A stretch of DNA of 64,000 nt from the NCBI GenBank assembly GCA_029246685.1, contig JAQWMR010000001.1, forward strand, positions 219,246 to 283,245, given 5' to 3'. The notes below the pieces were generated by a model, which worked only from the letters and a program-made list of their open reading frames with translations, made no database searches and had not been told where the DNA came from. Positions 48,373 to 57,309 of this stretch are shown one piece after another; positions within the stretch are counted from its first letter, which is position 1, and each line of letters opens with the position of its first letter. Position numbers and translations under genes: made by a program. This stretch comes from Acidimicrobiales bacterium (GTDB lineage: Bacteria > Actinomycetota > Acidimicrobiia > Acidimicrobiales > Aldehydirespiratoraceae).

Positions 48373-49530
48373 TCAGCTGCTTTCGACCGTGATCCCGTCG
48401 ACCGTGAATTCGTCGAGACCGAGCGGCTTCGGATCGACGCCGAACACCCACAGGAAGAAGCCCGTGGTCGCCTGGTGGATCGCCGGCCAGACCTCCTTGA
48501 CCGGACGGTTCGGCGGCTCGCATCCGTCGGAACCAAGGCGGCGAATGCCGTCAGTGAGGAAGTCGCCAAGTCCCGCAGCTTCCGCGAGGCCGATCAGGTT
48601 CGCATCGCCGTCGCCGACGACGCAGAGATCGGAGAACGCGAGATGTCCGCTGTCGGCGAACTCCAGGTACCAGCTCGGCGCCGGTGCCCGGTCGAACGCG
48701 TGGCGTGTCCGGTCTGGCGGAACGATCGTGTCGATCGATCCGGCCATGAACAGCGACGGCACGTCGGGGAGGTCACCGTCGGCAGAGGCGGCCGAGGCGT
48801 AGCTGACGTAGCCGTCGATGTCGCCCTGCGCGGCGACTGCGAGCGTGGTGCCACCGCCGGCGCTGTGGCCCGAGATGCCGATGCGCTCGGCATCGATCAT
48901 CGCCGCAAGTGTCTCGTCCGTGAAGAGGATGAGCGCGGCTTCGTCGATGTCGTCCACCGAGGACGGGAGCCCGTCGGGTCGACCGAGCATGCCGGGGAGC
49001 GAACGCGACACGTGGTCCACCGAGGCGACGACCATGCCCCACGAGGCGAGGTGGTGCGTGAGCGTCGTCGACTGGAAGCGGAACGACGTCGAACCGTGGC
49101 TGAAGTAGACGAGGGGGAAGGGGCCGACCGGCGACGCGCTCGCGTCGCGTCCGGCGTTCACGGTGAAGCGATCGTTGGTCCCCTCGGGCACGAGCACGCG
49201 CATGACCTCTGGCGTGAAGTCGCGCACCGAGTAGGTGTCCGTCTGGTCGATGGCATCGGGCCCGGACGGATACCAGACCTCCATCCGGGTTCCGCTCGGG
49301 AGCGTCCGGGTCGTCACGCCGACGGGGTACGGCCCGATCTCTGCGTAGTCGAGACCCGTGACCTCGGGTGGTGCCTCTGTCGTTGTTGTTGTTGTGCTCG
49401 TCATGGCCGGCGCCTCGGTGGTGGTCGGCACAGTTGTGGTCGTGGTGGCGGTGTCCGCCGCGTCGGAATCGTCTCCGCAGGCGGCGGCGAGGAGTCCGAG
49501 TGACAAAACGATGGCGAGAAGGCGGCGCAT
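48373..49530 (-). CDS. Lipoprotein alpha/beta hydrolase (PAF-acetylhydrolase/lipase-like)
   Basis: The 385-residue product starts MRRLLAIVLSLGLLAAACGDD, a lipoprotein signal, followed by a Thr-rich linker. The hydrolase domain has the oxyanion region PLVYFSHGSTSF, the nucleophile Ser223 in GISGHSAGGG, the Asp region AGSIDTIVPPD and the His in FADSGHLAFSD. It is probably an outer-surface esterase or lipase. ATG 49530 is chosen over an upstream in-frame start because it begins the signal peptide and follows a TAGGGT box by 7 nt. Confidence 0.88.
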   Translation of the reverse strand: MRRLLAIVLSLGLLAAACGDDSDAADTATTTTTVPTTTEAPAMTSTTTTTTEAPPEVTGLDYAEIGPYPVGVTTRTLPSGTRMEVWYPSGPDAIDQTDTYSVRDFTPEVMRVLVPEGTNDRFTVNAGRDASASPVGPFPLVYFSHGSTSFRFQSTTLTHHLASWGMVVASVDHVSRSLPGMLGRPDGLPSSVDDIDEAALILFTDETLAAMIDAERIGISGHSAGGGTTLAVAAQGDIDGYVSYASAASADGDLPDVPSLFMAGSIDTIVPPDRTRHAFDRAPAPSWYLEFADSGHLAFSDLCVVGDGDANLIGLAEAAGLGDFLTDGIRRLGSDGCEPPNRPVKEVWPAIHQATTGFFLWVFGVDPKPLGLDEFTVDGITVESS

Positions 49531-49537
49531 GGCGTCG

Positions 49538-49543
49538 ACCCTA
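49538..49543 (-). promoter_or_regulatory. Leaderless-type -10 box of the lipoprotein hydrolase
   Basis: ACCCTA on the plus strand reads TAGGGT on the minus strand, 7 nt before ATG 49530. Confidence 0.45.
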
Positions 49544-49619
49544 CGACGACGGCAATCTCGTCTCGCAATCGCCGGTTCGGATGTGGTCGACTGCTGCCAG
49601 CCACCGAGGAGACACAACG

Positions 49620-50267
49620 ATGGACATCAGGGAAGCGCTCTACACAACCCGAGCGATGCGGCGAGTGAAGCCGGATCCCGTCCCCGACGACGTCCAGGCC
49701 CGCATCATCGATGCGGCGATCCGGGCGCCGAGCGGCGGCAACACGCAGGGCTGGCGCTTCGTGATGGTCGACGACAAGGGGCAGATCGCGAAGATCGGCG
49801 AGCTCATGGCCGAGTCCATCGACATGCTCTTCTCGACGATCTACAAGGAGCAGGCCGAGTACGCGCAGACCTCGGACGATCCCGAAGCGAAGCAGTTCAA
49901 GGCGATCATGAACTCAGTCCACTGGGCCCGCGACAACTTCGCCGAGTATCCGTTGCTGTTGTTCGCGTTCGATCAGTTCGACACCAGTGGTGGCTCGATC
50001 TTCCCGGCGGTGTGGAACGCGATGCTCCAGGCGCGCGCCGACGGTGTCGGCTCGTCACTCACGAGTGTCCTGCTGTTCAAGGGCGAAGAGCCGCTCGACG
50101 TGCTGGGCGTCCCGAAGGAAGAAGGTTGGCGCATGGCCTGCTGTGTCCCGATGGGGTACCCGCTCGGCAAGTGGGGCGTCGCCAAGCGCAACCCGGCCCA
50201 CGAGGTGGCCTACCGCAACACCTGGGGCAACCCGATCGACCCGATCCCCGAGCCCCTCTGGCCCTAG
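49620..50267 (+). CDS. Nitroreductase-family flavoprotein
   Basis: The 215-residue protein has the FMN-binding start MDIREALYTTRAMRRVKPDP and the APSGGNTQGWRF segment, plus the later AKRNPAHEVAYRNTWG near the C-terminus. Family members reduce nitro, quinone or enone groups, or remove halogens, with NAD(P)H. GAGGAG (49605-49610) lies 9 nt upstream of the ATG. Single gene ending before the palindrome at 50283. Confidence 0.88.
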   Translation: MDIREALYTTRAMRRVKPDPVPDDVQARIIDAAIRAPSGGNTQGWRFVMVDDKGQIAKIGELMAESIDMLFSTIYKEQAEYAQTSDDPEAKQFKAIMNSVHWARDNFAEYPLLLFAFDQFDTSGGSIFPAVWNAMLQARADGVGSSLTSVLLFKGEEPLDVLGVPKEEGWRMACCVPMGYPLGKWGVAKRNPAHEVAYRNTWGNPIDPIPEPLWP

Positions 50268-50282
50268 CGGCCAGCCAGTTGT

Positions 50283-50309
50283 GTAACGGGGGGTCAGACC
50301 CCCCGTTAC
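50283..50309. terminator. Perfect 27-bp palindrome with GGGGTCAGACCCC core
   Basis: GTAACGGGGGGTC-A-GACCCCCCGTTAC has 13-bp perfect arms. It lies between convergent genes, 15 nt after the nitroreductase stop and 5 nt before the stop of the PPOX pseudogene. It is nearly identical to 17702-17724 in inverted orientation, so it is a dispersed repeat that may serve as a bidirectional terminator. Confidence 0.65.
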
Positions 50310-50313
50310 GTTG

Positions 50314-50829
50314 TCAGTCCCAGGTCCACTTGGTGGCGCAGGGGCCGAACTCTTCGGGGGTCTCGATCATGCCGAACGCCCGCTCCGGGGTGATCTCGTA
50401 TGCGGCGTTCTGGCCGAGGAATTCGATGACGCCGTCGACGTCGTCGAATCCTTCTTCTGCCGCGTACTTGGCCTGGTAGGCGCGGCCCGTCGCGGTGACA
50501 TGGTCACGGTCGTCATCGATGCGTTTCGCCCGGCCCTCGATCGAGACCACGTTGACCGCGTCGTCGTTGGTGACGACGACTTGATCGTTGGCCGCGAGGT
50601 TGCGGACCTTGCGGGCCTTCGGTGAGCAGCTGAAGCCATACGTTTCGCTCTTCGGTATCTAGACGCCCCACACAGGCATCGCGTGGGGCCGGCCGTTGCC
50701 GTCGGCGGTGACCAGCCAGAAGTTGCGTGACTCGGCGAGTCGTTCCTCTGCCCAGCTCCACGGAAGGGTGCCCTCGAGCTCTTCCGGGACGCCGTAGTCG
50801 GTCATGTGAGGGCGGGTGATGCGAGGCAT
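50314..50829 (-). pseudogene. PPOX-class flavin/F420-binding protein gene with one in-frame TAG
   Basis: From ATG 50829 the frame encodes MPRITRPHMTDYGVPEE through ESRNFWLVTADGNGRPHAMP to VWGV, then TAG at 50659-50661. It continues in frame as IPKSETYGFSCSPKARKVRN, then LAANDQVVVTNDDAVNVVSI to KWTWD. Homologues read VWGVW at the break, so TGG to TAG is likely. All other conserved parts of the split-barrel oxidoreductase are present, which suggests recent inactivation, an assembly error or readthrough. Confidence 0.78.
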
Positions 50830-50835
50830 GAGCGG

Positions 50836-50845
50836 ATCGTAGGTG
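50836..50845. promoter_or_regulatory. Overlapping divergent -10 boxes, ATCGTAGGTG
   Basis: TACGAT (minus strand, 50841-50836) lies 6 nt before ATG 50829. TAGGTG (plus strand, 50840-50845) lies 12 nt before ATG 50858. They share the central TA, as at 41345 and 54844. Confidence 0.5.
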
Positions 50846-50857
50846 CAGAATGAGTCG

Positions 50858-52861
50858 ATGTCCGAGGGTCGCACGGTCTTCGTCGGTGTCGACACCGGCG
50901 GCACCTACACCGACGCGGTCGTCTATGACGATGCTGCCGGCGCGGTCATCGCGAAGGCGAAGGCGCCCACCACGCCCGACGATCTTGCAATCGGAATCGG
51001 TTCGGCGCTGGATCGGGTGCTGCAGACGGCCGCCGTCGATGGGGCGGCCATCGGCCTCGTCTCGTTGTCCACCACGCTGGCGACGAATGCTCTCGTTGAG
51101 GGCGTCGGCCGACCCGCCTGCCTCGTCATGATCGGGTTCGAGGCTGAGGCCGTCACGCGCGGTGGACTGGCGGAGGCGATCGGCTCCGACACGGTGATCT
51201 CGATCGCCGGAGGTCATACGCCCCACGGTGGCGCCCAAGCAGACCTCGATCTCGCCGCGTTGCGCTCCGCCCTCGCCGAGCTGAGCGATGAAGTCGAAGG
51301 ATTCGCGGTGACGGGTCAGTTCGGCGTGCGCAATCCTGAACACGAGATCGCGGCCCGCGACCTCATCCGGGAGACGACCGGGCTTCCCGTCACGTGCAGC
51401 CACGAACTGTGCGACGGCCTGAACGGGCCGAAGCGCTCCGTCACAGCGCTGCTCAACGCCCGTCTCATCGCGATGATCGAGGAGCTCGTTTCCACCACAG
51501 CCGAGATCCTGACCGAGCGGTCCATCGACGCGCCGATCATGGTGGTGCGGGGCAACGGGTCGCTCGTGTCGAGCGACTTCGTGCGCGATCGTCCGGTCGA
51601 GACGATTCTGTCCGGCCCGGCTGCCAGCCTCATCGGCGCGGCTCACCTCGCGGCCGCCGACGATGCGATCATCTCCGACATCGGCGGCACGACCACTGAC
51701 ATCGCTGTTCTGCGCGGCGGGCTCCCGGAGTTCGGTGCCCAAGGCGCAACGGTCGGTGGGCATCAGACGATGGTCGAGGCGGTGCTGATGCACACGCACG
51801 GTCTCGGCGGTGACAGCGAGATCGGTCTGGTTGATCGTGCCGTCGGGGCCCAGCTCCTGGTCGGGCCGCGTCGGGTGGTGCCGATTGTCGTCGCGGCCGA
51901 GACCGACGCAGCCGCCATCGAACAGGCGATCATTCGCCAGCGCAACGCGGAGACCCCACCGTCGGAGTGGTCTGGGATGTTCGTCCGGGCCACGACGCGC
52001 GTCGACGGCGCGAACCTCGATCGCAACGAAGTGGCCGTGCTCGAGGGGATCGGTGACGGGTTGACTGCGGTCGACGTCGTGGTCGGCACAAGCCTTCAGA
52101 CGCGTGCGCTACGACGCCTCGTGACGCGCGGACTCATCCGAATGTGCGGATTCACGCCGACCGACGCGAGCCACGTGCTGGGCACACAAGACACACACGA
52201 GCCGGAGCTGGCCATCGCTGCTGCGGACCTCTTCGCGCAGCGTCGCGACCGCTACGGCAACCCGATCGCCGGCTCGGCGACCGAACTCGCCGAAGCGGTT
52301 GTCGAAGCGCTCACCCGACGTTCGGCCGAGGCACTGCTGGAAGCCGCACTCATTCGAGACGGCCTCTCGGGCGACACAGTCCGGTCTGAACTGGTCGATG
52401 CCGCACTCGATCGCACCGCTGAGACCGCTCGGGCCGATATCGGCCTTGCTGTCCCGCTCGTCGGCCTCGGTGCGCCTGCCGCGAACTACTACCCGGCAAT
52501 CGCCGAGCTTCTCGGCACCGACATCGTTGTGCCGGAGCACGCCGACGTCGCGAACGCGATTGGCGCGGTCGTCGGCAAGGTGCGCATCCGGCGCCAGGTC
52601 ACCGTCACGGCCCCGCGGCGCGGCATCTTCCGTGTCCACGCCGGAGGCGATCCGGAGACGTGCTACGAGAAGGACGACGCGCAGGCCCGCGCGTTCGAAG
52701 TGGCGACCGCGACCGTCCGCTCGGAGATGGTCGATGCCGGCGCGGCCGAGTGTGAGCTCGAGACGTTCTGGAGCGAGCGCTCCGCCGATGTGGAGGGCCG
52801 GGAGATGTTCGTCGAGGGCACGGCGACCGTGATCGGCAGCGGCCGACCGAAGCTCGATTGA
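50858..52861 (+). CDS. Hydantoinase/oxoprolinase family protein (HyuA-type)
   Basis: The 667-residue protein has the ASKHA ATP-binding fold of HyuA/oxoprolinase A subunits: FVGVDTGGTYTDAVVYD at the N-terminus and SDIGGTTTDIAVLRGG about residue 275, with GLNGPKRSVTALLNARLI between. Such enzymes hydrolyse cyclic amides with ATP, or are acetone/acetophenone carboxylase subunits. No HyuB-like partner is adjacent, so the reaction is undefined. ATG 50858 is preferred over GTG 50843, which overlaps the -10 box. Confidence 0.87.
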   Translation: MSEGRTVFVGVDTGGTYTDAVVYDDAAGAVIAKAKAPTTPDDLAIGIGSALDRVLQTAAVDGAAIGLVSLSTTLATNALVEGVGRPACLVMIGFEAEAVTRGGLAEAIGSDTVISIAGGHTPHGGAQADLDLAALRSALAELSDEVEGFAVTGQFGVRNPEHEIAARDLIRETTGLPVTCSHELCDGLNGPKRSVTALLNARLIAMIEELVSTTAEILTERSIDAPIMVVRGNGSLVSSDFVRDRPVETILSGPAASLIGAAHLAAADDAIISDIGGTTTDIAVLRGGLPEFGAQGATVGGHQTMVEAVLMHTHGLGGDSEIGLVDRAVGAQLLVGPRRVVPIVVAAETDAAAIEQAIIRQRNAETPPSEWSGMFVRATTRVDGANLDRNEVAVLEGIGDGLTAVDVVVGTSLQTRALRRLVTRGLIRMCGFTPTDASHVLGTQDTHEPELAIAAADLFAQRRDRYGNPIAGSATELAEAVVEALTRRSAEALLEAALIRDGLSGDTVRSELVDAALDRTAETARADIGLAVPLVGLGAPAANYYPAIAELLGTDIVVPEHADVANAIGAVVGKVRIRRQVTVTAPRRGIFRVHAGGDPETCYEKDDAQARAFEVATATVRSEMVDAGAAECELETFWSERSADVEGREMFVEGTATVIGSGRPKLD

Positions 52862-52870
52862 CCTGACGGC

Positions 52871-52967
52871 TACGGTCGCCGCGATGGCGACGGACGGTAC
52901 TACGGCATCGACGTGGTGGGGGAGGGCAGGACCCCGCGGAACAGACGGGACATTCGACGAACTATGA
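52871..52967 (+). CDS. Possible leaderless 27-residue peptide upstream of the cupin gene
   Basis: TACGGT (52871-52876) lies 7 nt before ATG 52884, the same spacing seen at other leaderless starts here. The frame reads MATDGTTASTWWGRAGPRG to FDEL and stops at 52967, 15 nt before the cupin ATG, and its end contains that gene's ribosome binding site. It may be a leader peptide that couples translation to the cupin. No homologue recognised. Confidence 0.35.
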
Positions 52968-52982
52968 GGTACGAAGGTGAAC

Positions 52983-53333
52983 ATGGAACTCACTGTTCAA
53001 CACGACGTCTTCACCACCGAGGACGAGGCGACTGCGCTTGCCGAAGCAGAGGGGCTCCACGCGGTTCCGGTCGATTTCGAGGTTGTCGAGCCGCATGAGC
53101 ATTGGCACGACTTCGAGGCGGCCACGTACATCGTGTCCGGCGAACTCTCCATCACGGTCTCGGAAACCGGCGAGACGTGCACGCTCGTGCCCGGCAGTGT
53201 GATCACCGCGCCGGCCCGAATGTTGCACCGCGAGGCCTCCGACGGCTTCCGGGCGATCGTGGGGCTCATGCAGGAACCGAGCACCATCGAGCTGCCGGTC
53301 GGACGGCGCCCGGAGGATCTGCCCACATCGTGA
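52983..53333 (+). CDS. Cupin-domain protein
   Basis: The 116-residue single cupin has the metal-binding first motif VEPHEHWHDFEAATYIVSGE and the second motif LVPGSVITAPARMLHRE. His residues HEHxH and the late His can hold Fe, Mn or Zn. ATG 52983 has an ACGAAGG ribosome site at 5 nt and is preferred over GTG 52977. Sensor or small dioxygenase/isomerase roles are both possible. Confidence 0.82.
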   Translation: MELTVQHDVFTTEDEATALAEAEGLHAVPVDFEVVEPHEHWHDFEAATYIVSGELSITVSETGETCTLVPGSVITAPARMLHREASDGFRAIVGLMQEPSTIELPVGRRPEDLPTS

Positions 53334-53392
53334 GCATCGACCCGGACCGTCTCGGCGGGGTCGCCTGACCCGAGCGGACGGGGGGCGCGCTC

Positions 53393-54073
53393 ATGGGTAA
53401 GGAGAAGCGCCGTCTGGTCCGCGAAGTCCTTCGAGGCCAGAGCGCATCGGTGGCGAGACGCATCGCACTCATGCTCGGCCGCCGGCCCGACGGACCGATG
53501 GATGTTCCGACTTCACCGGACTCGGCGCTCGCGAAAGAGGCCGAGGAGGCAGCGGCGCAACAGTCACCCGCTGTCGTCGGGCACTCGTATCGCACCTGGG
53601 CTTTCGGACGGGCGCTCGCCTCGATCGACGGCGAGTCGGTCGATGAGGAACTGTCCTACGTCGCCTCACTCCTGCACGACGCCGGTATCGAGCAGCCCGT
53701 CGAGAACGAGGACTTCACCATTCGCTCCGGTGACGCTGCCGTCGTTGCGTCGCATCGCGGCGATGACGGCGAGGCGTGCGTGCGCAACGCGATCGCCGCC
53801 CACGTCACGCCCGGGGCCTCGATCGCGGCCGACGGCGCCGAGGGCTTCTACACCCAGGCCGGCGCGGTGCTCGACCTCGGAGGGCTCCGGCTCAACGAGC
53901 TCAGCGCCGACCTCGTCGATGCCGTGAACGACGCCCACTCACGAGAGTCCGTGTTCCGGGAGTTCTCCTCGTTCATCAAGGCGGAGGCCAAGGCGGTACC
54001 GGACGGGCGTTTCGCGCTTCTGAAGAAGAGCGGATTCATCCTCGCCCTGCGGACATCGCCGCTTCCGAAGTAG
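53393..54073 (+). CDS. HD-domain phosphohydrolase
   Basis: The 226-residue protein has a basic N-terminus, then VVGHSYRTWAFGRAL and the HD pair in VASLLHDAGIEQP (about 100), with later His in IAAHVTPGAS. This arrangement fits metal-dependent HD hydrolases of the cyanamide-hydratase/phosphohydrolase type. No Shine-Dalgarno is evident before ATG. Neighbour genes give no substrate clue. Confidence 0.8.
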   Translation: MGKEKRRLVREVLRGQSASVARRIALMLGRRPDGPMDVPTSPDSALAKEAEEAAAQQSPAVVGHSYRTWAFGRALASIDGESVDEELSYVASLLHDAGIEQPVENEDFTIRSGDAAVVASHRGDDGEACVRNAIAAHVTPGASIAADGAEGFYTQAGAVLDLGGLRLNELSADLVDAVNDAHSRESVFREFSSFIKAEAKAVPDGRFALLKKSGFILALRTSPLPK

Positions 54074-54078
54074 CGCAG

Positions 54079-54837
54079 CTAGAACGCGGTGTAGCCACCG
54101 TCCACACACACTTCCTGGCCGGTGTGGAACGTCTGGGACGGATCGGCGAGCCAGGCGCCGACCTCACGGAACTCGCTCGGGTCGGCCCAGCGGCGAACGG
54201 GCGTGCGTTTGGTCGTCACGTCGCGGAATCGGTCGTTCGCATAGGGCGCGGCCGCGAGTTCGGTGATGGTCCAGCCGGGGAGCAGTGAGTTGACCCGGAT
54301 CTGGTGGCGGGCCAGCTCGACGGCCAATGCTCGCATCAGGCCGTTCAGCGCGGTCTTCGACGTGCCGTAGGCCTGATTGCCGGCGGCGCCGTGGATCGAC
54401 GAGGTGGAGGAGATCGTCACCAGGCTGCCGCCCTCGCCCTGGTCGACGAGGTGGCGAGCGGCCTCGCGCAAGGTCGCGAATGCGCCATCGAGGTTGACCG
54501 ACATCACGGTGCGCCAGTCGTCCATCGTGAGATCGAGGATCGACTTCGCGATGCCGCCGTGGCCCGCGTTGGCGAAGCAACCGTCGAGCCGCCCGAAGTC
54601 CTCCCGCGAGCGGTTCATCGTTTCGACGACGGCCTCCTCATCGGCCACGTCGCACACGTAGCTGCGCGCGGTGCCGCCGAGGGCCTCCAGGGCGGCGACG
54701 GCCTCGGTGTTCTTGGCTTCCTTGCGGCCCCAGATCGCCACCGAACCGCCGGCCAGCACGATGCCCTCGGCCATGCCGAGGCCGATGCCGCCGTTACCAC
54801 CCGTGATGACGAACACCTTGCCGCTGAGATCGACCAT
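54079..54837 (-). CDS. Short-chain dehydrogenase/reductase
   Basis: A 252-residue classical SDR. TGGNGGIG lies at 12-19, FANAGHGG at 88-95, and Tyr157 and Lys161 sit in YGTSK. It ends HTGQEVCVDGGYTAF, the usual SDR C-terminus. Trp36-Gly-Arg38 after strand 2 favours NADP(H). ATG 54837 lies 6 nt after TACAGT on the minus strand. Convergent with the HD gene and divergent from the quinone oxidoreductase. Confidence 0.92.
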   Translation of the reverse strand: MVDLSGKVFVITGGNGGIGLGMAEGIVLAGGSVAIWGRKEAKNTEAVAALEALGGTARSYVCDVADEEAVVETMNRSREDFGRLDGCFANAGHGGIAKSILDLTMDDWRTVMSVNLDGAFATLREAARHLVDQGEGGSLVTISSTSSIHGAAGNQAYGTSKTALNGLMRALAVELARHQIRVNSLLPGWTITELAAAPYANDRFRDVTTKRTPVRRWADPSEFREVGAWLADPSQTFHTGQEVCVDGGYTAF

Positions 54838-54843
54838 GACCGA

Positions 54844-54855
54844 ACTGTAGAGGAG
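54844..54855. promoter_or_regulatory. Overlapping divergent -10 boxes and ribosome binding site
   Basis: On the minus strand TACAGT (54849-54844) serves the SDR. On the plus strand TAGAGG (54848-54853) shares the same TA, and AGGAG (54851-54855) lies 9 nt before ATG 54865, so the plus-strand gene could instead use an upstream start site and this Shine-Dalgarno. Confidence 0.45.
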
Positions 54856-54864
54856 ACTCCTGGC

Positions 54865-55851
54865 ATGCGTGCATGGTGTGTGACAGGAACCGGTGAGCCC
54901 GTCGACGTGCTCGAACTGCGGGAGATCGATCCTCCCGAGCCAGGCCCCGGCATGGTGCGACTCCGGGTGGACGCCGCAGCCGTTGGCTTCCCGGACGTCC
55001 TGATGTGTGGAGGGTCGTACCTCTTCACACCGGAGCTGCCCTTCACGCCGGGCCAGGAGGTCGTCGGCACGGTCGACGCGGTCGGCGACGGGGTGGACGG
55101 GGCACTCGTCGGCACGCGCCAGATGGGCGTGACGGCGTTCTACCTGGGTGCGGGCGGCTTCGCGGAGTTCTGCCTCGCCGCGGCCAACACGATCTTCCCC
55201 GCTCCGCCGGAGTTCGATGACGTCACCGCCGCCGGCTTCCACATTCCCTACGTGACCGCCTGGAACGGTCTCGTCGATCGTGCCGCTCTGCAGCCGGAAG
55301 AGACCCTCGTGGTGCTGGGCGCCGCAGGCGGAAGCGGGTCGGCCGCGGTCCTGTTGGGCGCAAGCCTCGGAGCTCGCGTCGTCGCGGTCGCGGGTGGCGC
55401 CGAGAAGGCCGCGTTCTGCCGAGCGCTCGGTGCCGACGATGTGATCGACCACCGCGAGACGCCCGATGTGGCGGCGGCGATCAGCGAGCTGACGGGCGGC
55501 GCGGGGGCTGACGCCATCTTCGATCCCGTTGGCGGCGAGAGCGCGGAGTCTGTGGCCGCGGCGATGGCCAACCACGGTCGGTTCATGCTCGTTGGCTTCG
55601 CCTCGGGCCGCTGGCCGCAGCTCGACCCACGAAGGCTGGTCACCGGCAACTTCTCCGCCATGGGCGTCTATGCGGGTGCCTACGCCCGGCCCCACGTCGA
55701 GGGAATCTACGAGCAGCTCGCGGCTCGGCGCGCAGTCGGGAATCTGCGCTCGATCCCAACGCAAACCTTCGCGTTCTCGGATGTGCCGCTGGCGTTGACG
55801 TCGCTCGCGGACCGCTCGGCTCTCGGGAAGACCGTCGTCGTCAGCGGCTGA
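54865..55851 (+). CDS. NADPH:quinone oxidoreductase-like MDR enzyme
   Basis: The 328-residue zinc-free medium-chain reductase has an N-terminal GroES-like domain with FTPGQEVVGTVDAVGDGVDG, then the nucleotide-binding LVVLGAAGGSGSAAVLLGASL (the AxxGxxG form typical of quinone reductases) and GADAIFDPVGGE. No catalytic- or structural-zinc cysteine set is seen. The substrate could be a quinone or an enoyl compound. Its 3' end overlaps the convergent binding-protein gene by 11 bp. Confidence 0.9.
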   Translation: MRAWCVTGTGEPVDVLELREIDPPEPGPGMVRLRVDAAAVGFPDVLMCGGSYLFTPELPFTPGQEVVGTVDAVGDGVDGALVGTRQMGVTAFYLGAGGFAEFCLAAANTIFPAPPEFDDVTAAGFHIPYVTAWNGLVDRAALQPEETLVVLGAAGGSGSAAVLLGASLGARVVAVAGGAEKAAFCRALGADDVIDHRETPDVAAAISELTGGAGADAIFDPVGGESAESVAAAMANHGRFMLVGFASGRWPQLDPRRLVTGNFSAMGVYAGAYARPHVEGIYEQLAARRAVGNLRSIPTQTFAFSDVPLALTSLADRSALGKTVVVSG

Positions 55852-57244
55852 CGACGATCGGGTCGCTGACCACCTGAATCGAATCCGTCGTGGCGTCGTA
55901 CTCCTGGATGTAGAACTCGTCGAGTCCGTCCCACTTGTCGTCGCTTCGGAACGATCCTTGTCCGTAGCCATAGAGGTCGAACGGTCCAAGCTCGTCGAGC
56001 GCTGCCTTGAACGTGGTGTTGTTCAGCTCGGTGCCGGCGATCACGGCGAGGGCCACGAAGAGTCGAGTTTGATCGCAGGCGATCATGACCGGGTTGATCC
56101 AGTTCGGCTGCCCAGTCGCCTGCTGGTCGCCACTCGGCAGGAACGACAGTTCCTCCGCGAGCTCCGGGTGCGCCTCGCGGACCGGATCCATGCAGTTCGT
56201 GCTGAAGTCTGCGTCGTCGAAGATCGCCTGCTCGTTGATCTCGCCGACCCCGACCGCGCCGGCCATGACCGAGCGGTCGGGTTGCGCGTCAACCGTCGCG
56301 CCGAGGTTCTTGTGGGCGGTCTGGGGCTCGAAGCCGATCTCGGCCCAGAACGTGGGAAGGTTGCCGCCGCCCTGGAGCTCGAAGACGAAATCCACGCCGT
56401 CGGTCTTCCATGCCTCGCCGATCAACTCGGCCTCGTTTCGGTACGCAACCTGGTCGGCCTGGGATTCGGTTGTGACGCGAAGCGACGAACCGCCGAATCC
56501 GAGGTCATCGAGAACGTCCTGAAGCAGTTCGCCCTCCGCCACGCTGTCCTCTCCGGTGATGATGCCAATCGTCTTGCCATCGAGTCGACCGTCGCCCGCG
56601 AGCGTTCGCGCCATGATCGCGGTCTTGGCTTCGTCGACCGCATTGAGCTGCAGCCACAGGGTTTCGCCCGACCGCTCCTGGAGGGTGCTGGTCTGGAAGG
56701 AGCGGGTCATGACCATGGTGTCGCTCAGTTCGGTGAGGCAGAGGTTGCTGTCACCGAGCAGGCCGTAGAGGACGATGAACACTTCGTGGTCGCCGACGAA
56801 CTCTTCACACGCGACGTCTTGCGTTTCCGGTCGAATGAAGTCGAAGCCCACATAGACCGGCTCGATCTGGCGCCCGAGAATGCCGCCCGCGGCGTTGACC
56901 TGGTCGAAGAAGACCTGGAACGCCACGTCGGCGTCGCCCTGGTAGTTGCCGATGCCTGCCGCCTGCAGTGCGTCGAAGTCGGGCACCGCCACGCCGACCT
57001 TGATCGATGTCTCGGTCACACCCGTCCCCACGTCGAGCGGCTCCGGTTCGTCGACGGGCTCGTCTACCGGCTCGTCAACCGGATCGTCATCCATGGGCTC
57101 ATCGATGGGGTCGTCATCCGTCGGCTCCGGGTCCGGTGTGGACGATTCGCCCGATGCGGCCGGCTCGCCGCCATCGTCCCCACACGCGCTGGCCACGAGG
57201 GCCAACGCCAGCAGCACTATCCAGAGACGTAGGAAAACCTTCAT
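55841..57244 (-). CDS. Branched-chain amino acid-type ABC transporter substrate-binding lipoprotein
   Basis: The 467-residue protein begins MKVFLRLWIVLLALALVASACGDD, a lipoprotein signal, followed by an Asp/Pro/Glu-rich linker with repeated DDDPxDEP units. The periplasmic-binding-protein type I (Peripla_BP_6/LivK-like) domain contains ETSIKVGVAVPDFDALQAAG and KTIGIITGEDSVAEGELLQD. AAAGGGG lies 7 nt before ATG 57244. No permease or ATPase gene is adjacent; it may be an orphan binding protein, or a steroid/aromatic-acid importer component as seen in other actinomycetes. Confidence 0.88.
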   Translation of the reverse strand: MKVFLRLWIVLLALALVASACGDDGGEPAASGESSTPDPEPTDDDPIDEPMDDDPVDEPVDEPVDEPEPLDVGTGVTETSIKVGVAVPDFDALQAAGIGNYQGDADVAFQVFFDQVNAAGGILGRQIEPVYVGFDFIRPETQDVACEEFVGDHEVFIVLYGLLGDSNLCLTELSDTMVMTRSFQTSTLQERSGETLWLQLNAVDEAKTAIMARTLAGDGRLDGKTIGIITGEDSVAEGELLQDVLDDLGFGGSSLRVTTESQADQVAYRNEAELIGEAWKTDGVDFVFELQGGGNLPTFWAEIGFEPQTAHKNLGATVDAQPDRSVMAGAVGVGEINEQAIFDDADFSTNCMDPVREAHPELAEELSFLPSGDQQATGQPNWINPVMIACDQTRLFVALAVIAGTELNNTTFKAALDELGPFDLYGYGQGSFRSDDKWDGLDEFYIQEYDATTDSIQVVSDPIVVSR

Positions 57245-57297
57245 CGTGAGACCCCTTTGCGACGCCGTCATCCTTGCATATCGGTGGCTCGAGCGCT

Positions 57298-57303
57298 TAG
57301 AGA
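57298..57303 (+). promoter_or_regulatory. Leaderless-type -10 box of the P450
   Basis: TAGAGA lies 6 nt before ATG 57310. AGAAGG between them is too close to act as a good Shine-Dalgarno. Confidence 0.35.
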
Positions 57304-57309
57304 AGGGCC

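Noticed and set aside
55841-57244. Binding lipoprotein and the 20788 LivG fragment as parts of one broken operon
   Set aside because: Same transporter class, but 35 kb apart with no other liv genes between; a link cannot be supported from this window.
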